Assembly: GCA_963821235.1 (NCBI GenBank)
Contig: CAWGCS010000001.1
Coordinates: 434,001-498,000, forward strand
From: CTSoil-043 sp963821235
GTDB taxonomy: Bacteria > Chloroflexota > Limnocylindria > Limnocylindrales > CSP1-4
DNA: 64,000 nt
Reading direction: 5' to 3'
This document shows, piece by piece, positions 57,246 to 64,000 of this stretch. The notes below the pieces were generated by a model. The model was not told where the DNA came from. It saw nothing but the letters and a program-made list of their open reading frames with translations, and did no database searches. The position numbers and the translations under genes are program-made. Each line of letters begins with the position of its first letter. Position 1 is the stretch's first letter.

Positions 57246-57257
57246 GGCGGCCGCCTC
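57244..57257. terminator. 14-bp palindrome at the convergent TetR/L25 junction
   Basis: GAGGCGGCCGCCTC overlaps the TetR stop. It could stop transcription in one or both directions; no T-tract is seen. Confidence 0.3.
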
Positions 57258-57302
57258 CGGCTCCGGCCGGTCGGCCGGTCGGGCGCGAGATCGGCGCGGC
57301 GA

Positions 57303-57950
57303 TCAGCTCTCCGGGGTCTCCTCGGCCGGCTCGGCGCCCGCCTCGGGCGCGGCTGCCTCGGCCACCGGGACCGCCTCGACCTCCAGGACGCGCGGCGGCG
57401 CCACCTTGAAGACGATCTCGTCCGGGTCGGTCAGCAGGGTGACACCCGCCGGGATGGCGAGGTCGCGGACGTGGATCGCGGCCTCGAAGTCGACGAGGAC
57501 GGCCAGGTCCACCACGAACGCCTGCGGCAGGTGGTCGGGCCGGGCCCGGACCTTGACGCTGCCCGTCGCGTTGAGAAGGGTCCCGCCTTGCTTCGTCACG
57601 GCCTCGGACTCGCCGGTGCCGTGGACCGGGACGTCGACCGTCAGCTCCTCGGTCATCCGGACCGCGAAGAGGTCGACGTGGATCGGGCGGCGGCTCACCT
57701 TGTGGATCTGGACGCCGTGGACGAGGACCGGCTTCGCCTTGGCGCCGTCGATCGAGAGGTCGACGAGCGCGTTCGCGCCGAGGTGGCGGCGCAGGATCTC
57801 GAACTCGTGGGCGTCGAGCGTGACGGAGGCCAATTCGAGGCCGTGGCCGTAGACCACGGCCGGGAGGAGGCCGTCGCGGCGCAGGCGCGCGGTGGCCTTG
57901 CCCGTGACGGTGCGGCGCGCGGCGGCGAGCGCGGGGCGGGTGGGGGTCAT
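57303..57950 (-). CDS. rplY: ribosomal protein L25 (Ctc type)
   Basis: The 215-residue protein has the L25 domain (RRDGLLPAVVYGHG; VLVHGVQIHKVSRRPIHVDLFAV) and the C-terminal beta domain of the longer Ctc form. It binds 5S rRNA in the large ribosomal subunit. The last 30 residues are acidic and Ala/Pro-rich, as usual for the group. ATG 57950 has AGAGGA eight bases upstream. Confidence 0.95.
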   Translation of the reverse strand: MTPTRPALAAARRTVTGKATARLRRDGLLPAVVYGHGLELASVTLDAHEFEILRRHLGANALVDLSIDGAKAKPVLVHGVQIHKVSRRPIHVDLFAVRMTEELTVDVPVHGTGESEAVTKQGGTLLNATGSVKVRARPDHLPQAFVVDLAVLVDFEAAIHVRDLAIPAGVTLLTDPDEIVFKVAPPRVLEVEAVPVAEAAAPEAGAEPAEETPES

Positions 57951-58089
57951 GGATGGTCCTCTGGTGGTGGCAGGTCTGCGCCGGCGGCGGCGCCGGGATG
58001 GGCGCGACCCCGGGGCGACGGCACGGCCGTCCTCGCGGCCTTGCCCCCGATCGGACGCAGGGTATCACGGCTCCGCCCGGCGGCGGGTG

Positions 58090-58095
58090 TACGAT
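58090..58095 (+). promoter_or_regulatory. -10 element of the two-component operon
   Basis: TACGAT ends nine bases before ATG 58105. The leader would be a few bases at most. Confidence 0.4.
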
Positions 58096-58104
58096 CCCGC
58101 CGCC

Positions 58105-58803
58105 ATGGCCGCCACGATCCTGATCGTCGAGGACGAGTTTGCCGTCGCCCGCGGGATCGAGTACGCCCTTGCCCAGGAAGGGTACGCGGTGACCGTGGCC
58201 CGGTCGGCCGAGGAAGGCCTGGAGTTCGCCACCCACCAGGCGCCGGACCTGGTCGTGCTGGACGTGCGCCTCCCGGGGATGGACGGCTTCGAGGCCCTCC
58301 GGAGGCTGCGCGGCACCGGGGCGAAGATGCCGGTGCTCGTCCTCACCGCCCGCGACGACGAGGTCGACAAGGTCATCGGCCTCGAGCTCGGCGCTGACGA
58401 CTACCTCACCAAGCCGTTCGGGCTGCGCGAGCTGATGAGCCGGATCCGGGCCCTCCTGCGGCGGGCCTACGGCGACCTGGCCGACGCGGCCGGAGGACGG
58501 GTGATCCGCCACCGGGACCTCGTCATCGACCTGGAGCGGCGGCGCGTCCAGCGCGGCGGCAAGCGCCTCAGCCTGACCCCGACGGAGTTCGAGATCCTCC
58601 GCCACCTTGCGAGCCGGCCCGGCCGCGTCTACAGCCGCGGCGAGCTCCTGGAGCTCCTCCGCGACTACGAGGCCCTCGACCAGGACGAGAAGACGATCAA
58701 CGTCCACGTCAGCCACTTGCGGGAGAAGATCGAGGACGACCCGTCCCAGCCGGTCTTCGTCCTGACCGTCCGCGGAGCCGGCTACGCCTTCGCCGATCGC
58801 TGA
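58105..58803 (+). CDS. OmpR-family response regulator
   Basis: The 232-residue protein has a receiver domain (LIVEDEFAVARGIEYAL; the phosphorylated Asp in VLDVRLPGMDGF, about residue 53; LTARDD; Lys in YLTKPF) and a winged-helix DNA-binding domain (LSLTPTEFEILRHLASRPGRV; HVSHLREKIEDDP). It is followed by the sensor kinase after one base and by an HtrA protease gene, so it probably controls an envelope-stress or adaptation regulon. Confidence 0.95.
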   Translation: MAATILIVEDEFAVARGIEYALAQEGYAVTVARSAEEGLEFATHQAPDLVVLDVRLPGMDGFEALRRLRGTGAKMPVLVLTARDDEVDKVIGLELGADDYLTKPFGLRELMSRIRALLRRAYGDLADAAGGRVIRHRDLVIDLERRRVQRGGKRLSLTPTEFEILRHLASRPGRVYSRGELLELLRDYEALDQDEKTINVHVSHLREKIEDDPSQPVFVLTVRGAGYAFADR

Positions 58804-58804
58804 C

Positions 58805-60463
58805 GTGGGCGAGCGCGACGGAGCCGCCATCCCGGGCGCCGGGATCCACGGGCGCGACGGGATACCCGAGACGGCTCCAGGCGCCGCTCCCGCGCCCCTT
58901 GGGGGACGCACCTTCCAGGCGCGCCTCGCGCTGACCTTCGTGGCCGTCGTCGCCCTCTCGCTGCTGGCAGTCGCCGCCATCGTCGTCAACCGCCTCGACT
59001 CGTACTTCCGCGACCAGGAGCAGGCTGCCCTCGACGCGCGCGCCCTCCAGGTCGTCCGCATGGTGGTGATCGTCGCCCAGGCCTCGAGCCCGACCGGGAC
59101 CGTGGTGGGGGCGGGGAACACGCTCAGCCCGCAGGTCGCGGCCGCCATCGGGAGCGACGGGGTGATGCGCTTCCTGTCGGATCAGGTCGCGCTCGCCGAC
59201 GTCCAGATCCAGATCGGCGGCGCGACGCAGACGAGCGACGGGCGGACGATCGTCACGCCGTCCCTCGGCGGGACCTTCGCGCGGGAGCTGACGGCCGAGC
59301 CCGAGCCCGGACAGGCCCGCGAGCCGTTCACCGCTGCGGATGCCTTCGGGCCGGTGTCCGGCGGCGCTTTCGGCGACCCGTGGGGCGTGGCGGCCGTGCT
59401 GGCCAATCCGTACACGACGCGGGCCTCCACGCTCGGTACCATCACCGGGCTCATCGCCATCGCCGCGCTCGGGGCGCTGCTGGCCGCGCTGATCGTCTCG
59501 GCCTATCTCGCGGCCCGCTTCACCCTGCCCCTCCGCCGCCTGGGCGAGGCAACGCGCCTGATCGGCGCGGGCGACCTGTCCGGCCGCGTCCCGGCGGCAG
59601 AGCTCGAGTCCTCCTACTCGGAGGTCGCCGAGCTCGCCCGTCAGTTCAACGTCATGGCCGACCGCCTGGAGGAGTCGATCGACCTCATCAGGCGCGACCG
59701 CGACCGGAGCCGCGACTTCCTGGCCGACGTCTCCCACGAGCTCCGGACGCCGCTCGCCGCCCTCCGGATGCACGTCGAGCTGCTCCAGGGCAGGGCCGGC
59801 GACGACCCGACGACCCGGGCCGAGTTCCTGGCCACCAGCCGCAGCCAGCTGGACCGGATGGACTGGCTGGCCCAGAACCTCCTCGAGCTCTCGAAGCTGG
59901 AGTCGGGCCTCCTCCGCCTCGACCTGCGGCCGGAGGACCTCCGCTCGACGGTCGAATCGGCGGTCCAGCAGGCGGACCCGGCGGCGGAGCGGAGGGGCGT
60001 CAATCTCGAGCTCCGGCTGCCGGCGTCCCCCGTGCGCGTGCGCCACGACCCGCAGCGGATCGGCCAGGTCGTCGCCAACCTCGTCGGCAACGCGATCAAG
60101 TTCAGCCCGGCCGGCGGCGAGGTCACCGTGGAGGTCGCGCCCCATCGCGACGGCGCGCGCCTCGTCGTGCGCGACACCGGGGTCGGCATCGACGCCTCGG
60201 AGATCCCCCACATCTTCGAGCGCTTCTACCGCGGCTCGCGGGCCAACGAGGCGCGCGGGTCCGGGAGCGGTCTCGGCCTTGCCATCGCCAAGTCGATCGT
60301 GGACATGCACGGCGGCCGGATCGCCGTGGAGAGCCGCGTCGGCGTGGGAACGACGATGACGGTGACGCTGCCCCGAGATCCGCGCCACGGCGAGGAGCTG
60401 CCGGCGACGGCCGGGGCGCCAGAGTCCGACACGGCAGCGCCGACGGGCGACGCGGCGTTGTGA
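58805..60463 (+). CDS. membrane sensor histidine kinase
   Basis: The 552-residue protein has two membrane helices (TFVAVVALSLLAVAAIVV; ITGLIAIAALGALLAAL), an extracytoplasmic sensor of about 150 residues, a HAMP domain (RRLGEATRLIGAGDLSGR), the phosphorylated His in SHELRTP (about residue 309), an N-box (NLVGNAIKFS), DTGVGI and GSGLGLAIA. It phosphorylates the response regulator encoded one base upstream. GTG 58805 is the start. The N-terminus before the first helix is Pro/Ala-rich. Confidence 0.95.
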   Translation: MGERDGAAIPGAGIHGRDGIPETAPGAAPAPLGGRTFQARLALTFVAVVALSLLAVAAIVVNRLDSYFRDQEQAALDARALQVVRMVVIVAQASSPTGTVVGAGNTLSPQVAAAIGSDGVMRFLSDQVALADVQIQIGGATQTSDGRTIVTPSLGGTFARELTAEPEPGQAREPFTAADAFGPVSGGAFGDPWGVAAVLANPYTTRASTLGTITGLIAIAALGALLAALIVSAYLAARFTLPLRRLGEATRLIGAGDLSGRVPAAELESSYSEVAELARQFNVMADRLEESIDLIRRDRDRSRDFLADVSHELRTPLAALRMHVELLQGRAGDDPTTRAEFLATSRSQLDRMDWLAQNLLELSKLESGLLRLDLRPEDLRSTVESAVQQADPAAERRGVNLELRLPASPVRVRHDPQRIGQVVANLVGNAIKFSPAGGEVTVEVAPHRDGARLVVRDTGVGIDASEIPHIFERFYRGSRANEARGSGSGLGLAIAKSIVDMHGGRIAVESRVGVGTTMTVTLPRDPRHGEELPATAGAPESDTAAPTGDAAL

Positions 60464-60578
60464 CGAATTCTTCATCGCCACGGCGCCCCGGCCGCAATTC
60501 CGATCCGCAACCCTAGAGACAGGCAAGCCGCCGGCCAGGTCCGGACGGACCCACGGACACCCTCGGAGCACGACACCG

Positions 60579-62033
60579 ATGACCGACCCCTTCGACCCGA
60601 CACGCGAGGCTCCCCAGCCGCCGTTCGGGCAGGCTCCCCAGCCACCCCTCGAGCCCCCGGAGACCCAGCCGCCGGCGGCGGAGCCCGTCGCGCTCGACGC
60701 GCCGACCCAGCCCGTCGTCTACTCGCCGGCAGCCGAGCGCCGACCCGCCTGGGCCGACGTCGCGGCCGAGACCGACGCCGAGAACGTCGCCCCGCCCACG
60801 CCCGGCCACTGGTACGAGCCGGAGTCCGGTGCGGGCAGCGGGCCGGGCGGGCCGGGCGCCAGTGGCGCTGCGGCTCGGATGCCCGGCCGGCGCGGCGGTG
60901 CGCTCGGCGTGGTCGTGGCCGCCTCGCTCAGCGCGGCGATCCTCGGATCGCTCGGCACGTACGGCATCCTCGACGCGACGGGGGCGCTCCACCGGGTCGT
61001 GGCGACCGTCACCCCGGTGGGCCAGGGCAGCCAGACGACCCAGGCCCAGCCGGTCGCGATCGACGAGAGCTCCGCGATCACCCGCGCCGCCGAGAAGGTC
61101 TCGCCGGCGATCGTGACGATCTCGGTGACCGGCGCGGCCCAGAACCCCAACGATCCGTTCTTCAGCATCCCCGAGTCGGGCGTCGGCTCCGGGGTCATCT
61201 TCGACTCGAACGGCTGGATCATCACCAACAAGCACGTCGCCGAGGGCGCCCAGACGCTCACCGTCAGCCTCGCCGACGGCCGCACCTTCGACGGCAAGGT
61301 CTACGGGATCGACACCCTGACGGACCTCGCCATCGTCAAGGTCGACGCGACCGGGCTCCCGACGGCCCCGATCGGCGACTCGTCGACGATGAAGGTCGGC
61401 CAGCTGGCGATCGCCATCGGCAGCCCGCTGGGGACCTACACAAACTCGGTCACCTCGGGGATCATCTCGGCCTTCGGGCGGACGATCCAGGTCCAGGACG
61501 GCACGGTGATCCGCAACCTCATCCAGACCGACGCGGCCATCAACCCCGGCAACTCCGGCGGAGCGCTGCTCGACTCCGGCGGCAACGTCGTCGGCATCAA
61601 CACCGCGGTGGCCCAGACGGCCGAGGGCATCGGCTTCGCCATCCCCATCAACATCGCCCGCCCGATCATGCAGCAGGCGCTCGCCGGCCAGAAGCTGGCT
61701 CGGCCGTGGATCGGGATCCGGTACGTCTCCCTGACCCCGACGATCGCCGGCGAGAACAAGCTCCCCGTCGAGCAGGGCGCCTGGATCAGCGCGGTCGACA
61801 GCTCCGGCGCCAAGGTCGATCCGATCGTCGCCGGCAGCCCGGCGGCGGCGGCCGGCCTGAAGGACGGGGACATCGTCGTCGCCGTCGACGGGATCACCAT
61901 CGACGCCCACAGCCCCCTCGACGACGTCCTGACCCAGTACGCCCCGGGCCGGACGGTCGCCCTCGACGTCCTGCGGAACGGCCAGAAGCTGATGCTCACC
62001 CTGACGCTGGGTACCCGGCCCGCCTCGCTGTAG
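60579..62033 (+). CDS. HtrA/DegP-type serine protease with PDZ domain
   Basis: The 484-residue protein has a Pro-rich cytoplasmic N-terminus, one membrane helix (LGVVVAASLSAAILGSLG), and a trypsin-like domain with His in NKHVAEG, Asp in LTDLAIVK and Ser in NPGNSGGALL. A PDZ domain follows (GIRYVSLTPT; GLKDGDIVVAVDG). It degrades damaged proteins outside the membrane. The gene lies 115 bases after the histidine kinase gene and is likely under its control. A 13-bp hairpin follows the stop. Confidence 0.94.
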   Translation: MTDPFDPTREAPQPPFGQAPQPPLEPPETQPPAAEPVALDAPTQPVVYSPAAERRPAWADVAAETDAENVAPPTPGHWYEPESGAGSGPGGPGASGAAARMPGRRGGALGVVVAASLSAAILGSLGTYGILDATGALHRVVATVTPVGQGSQTTQAQPVAIDESSAITRAAEKVSPAIVTISVTGAAQNPNDPFFSIPESGVGSGVIFDSNGWIITNKHVAEGAQTLTVSLADGRTFDGKVYGIDTLTDLAIVKVDATGLPTAPIGDSSTMKVGQLAIAIGSPLGTYTNSVTSGIISAFGRTIQVQDGTVIRNLIQTDAAINPGNSGGALLDSGGNVVGINTAVAQTAEGIGFAIPINIARPIMQQALAGQKLARPWIGIRYVSLTPTIAGENKLPVEQGAWISAVDSSGAKVDPIVAGSPAAAAGLKDGDIVVAVDGITIDAHSPLDDVLTQYAPGRTVALDVLRNGQKLMLTLTLGTRPASL

Positions 62034-62043
62034 GACCGACCCG

Positions 62044-62078
62044 CCGCCGGGCCCGGCTCCCGCTACCGGGCCCGGCGG
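62044..62078 (+). terminator. terminator-like hairpin of the HtrA gene
   Basis: CCGCCGGGCCCGG (62044-62056) pairs over 13 bp with 62066-62078 around a nine-base loop. The loop contains the stop codon of the convergent folB gene, so the stem is partly folB coding sequence. No T-tract. Confidence 0.5.
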
Positions 62079-62425
62079 ATCTCCACGCCGGCCCAGGCCA
62101 GGCGGCCGGGAAGCGGAGCCCGCAGCTTGCGGACCCGGACGGTGACGGCCGAAACCTCGGCGTGCGAGGCCAGCACGGCCGCCGCGATCCGCTCGGCGAG
62201 GGCCTCGAGGAGGGCGACGTGCGGGCCCTCGACGACCGCCCGGGCGATGGCGAAGACGGCCCCGTAGTCGACCGTCAGCCCCAGGTCGTCGGCGGCGCCG
62301 GCCGGCGCGAGGTCGATCTCGAGGACGACGTCCACCCCGAATGGCTGGGCCTCCTCCGCCTCGAACGGCAGGGCTCCGTGACGGCCCTCGAAGCGCATCG
62401 CCCGGAGCTCGATCCGGTCGCTCAT
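62063..62425 (-). CDS. folB: dihydroneopterin aldolase
   Basis: The 120-residue protein matches FolB: ELRAMRFEGRHGALPFEAEEAQ at the start, VDYGAVFAIARAVVEGP in the middle and LLEALAERIAAAVL, a tunnelling-fold aldolase. It cleaves dihydroneopterin to the pterin precursor of folate. ATG 62425 overlaps the folP stop (ATGA). It is the last gene of a folC-folP-folB operon. Confidence 0.95.
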   Translation of the reverse strand: MSDRIELRAMRFEGRHGALPFEAEEAQPFGVDVVLEIDLAPAGAADDLGLTVDYGAVFAIARAVVEGPHVALLEALAERIAAAVLASHAEVSAVTVRVRKLRAPLPGRLAWAGVEIRRAR

Positions 62426-63441
62426 CCGCCACCCTCCCAGCCCGGCGGGCGCCAGCCGCGGACGATGGCGTCGGCCATCCGGGCAGCCCGGACGTTGGCC
62501 CGGACGTCGTGGACGCGGACGATGTCGACGCCGGCCGCGGCGCCCAGCACGGTCGTGGCGGTGGTCGCCTCGACCCGCTCCTCCGGCGGCAGGTCGAGGA
62601 CCTTCCCCAGGGTCGACTTGCGGGAGGTCCCCAGGAGGACGGGCCGGCCGAGGGACCGCAGGACGTGCAGCTCGCCGAGGAGGGCGAGGTTGTGGGCGGG
62701 CGCCTTCCCGAAGCCGAAGCCGGGATCGACGATCAGCCGCTCCCAGGGGACGCCGGCGCGGACGGCCCGCTCGATCGCGCGCTGGAGGTCGGCGACGATC
62801 TCGGCCAGGAGGGCCGTGTAGCGGGCTTCCGCCCGGTTGTGCATCAGCACGAGCGGTGCCCCGTGATCGGCGGCGACGCGGGCGAGGCCGTCGCCCTCGG
62901 CGACGCCCCACACGTCGTTGATGAGGTGCGCCCCGGCCGCCATGGCGGCCTCGGCCACGGCCGGCTTCGTCGTGTCCACGGAGAGCGGAACGCCCGGCAG
63001 CTCGCGATGCAGGGCCAGGATCACGGGCACGACCCGGGCGATCTCGTCGGCCGCCGCGACCGGGTCGTGACCCGGACGGGACGACTCGCCCCCGACGTCC
63101 AGGAGGTCGGCGCCCTCGTCGACCATCCGCCGGGCGACGGCGACGGCCATGGCCACGGGCTCTCCCGCGTCGGCCAGCAGGCCGTCGCCGGAGAACGAGT
63201 CGGGGGTGACGTTGAGGATCCCCATCACGAAGGTGCGGCGGCCCCAGGTGAACGTCCGGGGGCCGATCTCGAGCGGCTCCGGTGGGCCGGGGATCCCCAC
63301 CCGGCTGCCGGCCGGCGCGGCGAACGACGGCGTCGAGGCGCCGCCGCCCCGGGCCGGGTCGGGCGGCACCACCCCCCGCTCGGGGGGGATCGCGCGCTCG
63401 ACTGGCGTCCTGGGCGGGCGGGGCGGATCAGCGGGCGGCAT
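62422..63441 (-). CDS. folP: dihydropteroate synthase
   Basis: The 339-residue protein has GILNVTPDSFSGDG near residues 74-87, DVGGESSRPGHD, SVDTTKPAVAEAA, INDVWG, LVLMHNR and DPGFGFGK, all of the pterin- and pABA-binding motifs. It condenses pterin pyrophosphate with p-aminobenzoate. A Pro-rich extension of about 60 residues precedes the catalytic core. ATG 63441 overlaps nothing, and lies 17 bases after the folC stop. Confidence 0.95.
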   Translation of the reverse strand: MPPADPPRPPRTPVERAIPPERGVVPPDPARGGGASTPSFAAPAGSRVGIPGPPEPLEIGPRTFTWGRRTFVMGILNVTPDSFSGDGLLADAGEPVAMAVAVARRMVDEGADLLDVGGESSRPGHDPVAAADEIARVVPVILALHRELPGVPLSVDTTKPAVAEAAMAAGAHLINDVWGVAEGDGLARVAADHGAPLVLMHNRAEARYTALLAEIVADLQRAIERAVRAGVPWERLIVDPGFGFGKAPAHNLALLGELHVLRSLGRPVLLGTSRKSTLGKVLDLPPEERVEATTATTVLGAAAGVDIVRVHDVRANVRAARMADAIVRGWRPPGWEGGG

Positions 63442-63458
63442 CGCGGCGATCGTACGCT

Positions 63459-64000
63459 CTACACCGGGTCGCGCAGGTCCGGGTCGTCGACGAGCGATGC
63501 GCGCGCCGCCCCGACGAGGTAGAGCGAGCCCGCCACGACGACCGGCCCACTGGAGCCGGTCACCGCCTCGGAGACCGCCGCCGCGGGATCCGGGACCACC
63601 GAGATCGGCCCGCCCTCCGGCCCGGCGACGGCGCGCCACCGCGCGGCCAGCGCCTCGGCGGGCAGGGCCCGCGACCCGGCCACCGCCGTGGCGACGACCC
63701 GCGCGCCGGCCACGGACCGGGCCGCGGCCAGGGTCCGGAGCACCCCGTCCACGTCCTTGTCGCCCATGATCGCGAGCACGAGGGTCAGCGGCGCCGGTGG
63801 CCGACGCCGGTCGCCCGGCTCCTTCAGCAGGGGGCGCAGCTCGTCGAGCGCGGCCACCAGGGCGGCCGCGCCGGCCGGGTTGTGGGCCCCGTCCAGGAGG
63901 ACCTCGGCCGATGCCCCGCCGGGTCCGGCGCCGGGCACGTCGAGGAGCTCGAGGCGTCCCGGCCAGCGTGCGGCCGCGTAGCCTGCCCGCCGTGCGACGG
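63459..64000 (-). CDS. folC: folylpolyglutamate synthase / dihydrofolate synthase, C-terminal part
   Basis: The frame is open at the window edge; about 180 C-terminal residues are visible. The Mur-ligase-type motif LLDGAHNPAGA and LVLAIMGDKDVDGVL identify FolC, and WPGRLEL lies just upstream. It adds glutamate to folates and makes dihydrofolate from dihydropteroate. The N-terminal ATP-binding part lies outside the window. An internal GTG at 63938 is in frame but is not the start. Confidence 0.92.
   Translation of the reverse strand, partial: VARRAGYAAARWPGRLELLDVPGAGPGGASAEVLLDGAHNPAGAAALVAALDELRPLLKEPGDRRRPPAPLTLVLAIMGDKDVDGVLRTLAAARSVAGARVVATAVAGSRALPAEALAARWRAVAGPEGGPISVVPDPAAAVSEAVTGSSGPVVVAGSLYLVGAARASLVDDPDLRDPV

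Noticed and set aside
1..64000. tRNA, rRNA, insertion sequences or prophage genes
   Set aside because: I looked for tRNA-like stems with a GGTTCGA-type arm, transposase motifs and phage structural proteins and saw none. A dedicated tRNA scan could still find one.

Overview
The window is very GC-rich (about 70% or more by eye) bacterial DNA with tight operons, frequent 4-bp start/stop overlaps (ATGA, GTGA, TTGA), Ala/Ser/Pro-rich lipoproteins and many apparently leaderless genes. The gene mix suggests a heterotrophic soil or water bacterium of a high-GC phylum. Chloroflexota (Limnocylindria/Ellin6529-like) is my best guess, with Actinomycetota as the alternative. No rRNA, tRNA, CRISPR array, phage or insertion sequence is seen, so the taxonomy is inference.

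Layout. (1) 1-9140, minus strand: a sugar uptake and catabolism region. It holds three Gfo/Idh/MocA oxidoreductases, a xylose-isomerase-like TIM barrel protein, deoxyribose-phosphate aldolase, a SIS-domain protein, and a ribose-type ABC transporter (binding protein, double ATPase, start of a permease). (2) 9353-11391, plus: a large protein combining a GNRAV motif, an OmpA-like domain and a zinc-protease motif, translationally coupled to a small partner. (3) 11445-15036, minus: a lipoprotein, then a comB-like phosphatase / SPFH / E2-acyltransferase-like operon. (4) 15227-34974: a nucleobase-degradation region. It holds adenosine deaminase, two tandem transcarbamoylases, two PLP lyases, an XdhD-type molybdenum hydroxylase, an SsnA-like amidohydrolase, YgfK, and a second xanthine-dehydrogenase pair. 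The gene set strongly recalls the E. coli ygeW-ygfK purine-catabolism cluster. Inside it sits an ECF sigma factor coupled to a membrane protein whose outer part is a ChvE/XylF-like sugar-binding domain; this is the most novel-looking system here. (5) 35157-37001: GTP-dependent PEP carboxykinase, followed by a 600-bp structured intergenic region with repeats. (6) 37604-48000: small putative lipoprotein, methyltransferase, SulP transporter, two URO-D-family proteins, Nudix hydrolase, FAD amine oxidase, ferritin-like protein, lipoprotein with a CTG start, and an ECF42-type sigma with its DGPF partner. (7) 48021-54451: split LigD functions (polymerase domain and ATP-dependent ligase), serine hydrolase, malic enzyme, universal stress protein. 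(8) 54704-57950: drug-type ABC exporter with TetR regulator, and ribosomal protein L25. (9) 58105-62033: response regulator, sensor kinase and HtrA protease. (10) 62063-64000, minus: folC-folP-folB folate operon, running off the window end.

Working together: adenosine deaminase feeds inosine/hypoxanthine towards the molybdenum hydroxylases. XdhD, SsnA, YgfK, the transcarbamoylases and the PLP lyases plausibly open and strip the purine ring, yielding ammonia, carbamoyl phosphate and small acids. PEPCK and malic enzyme connect C4 acids to gluconeogenesis.
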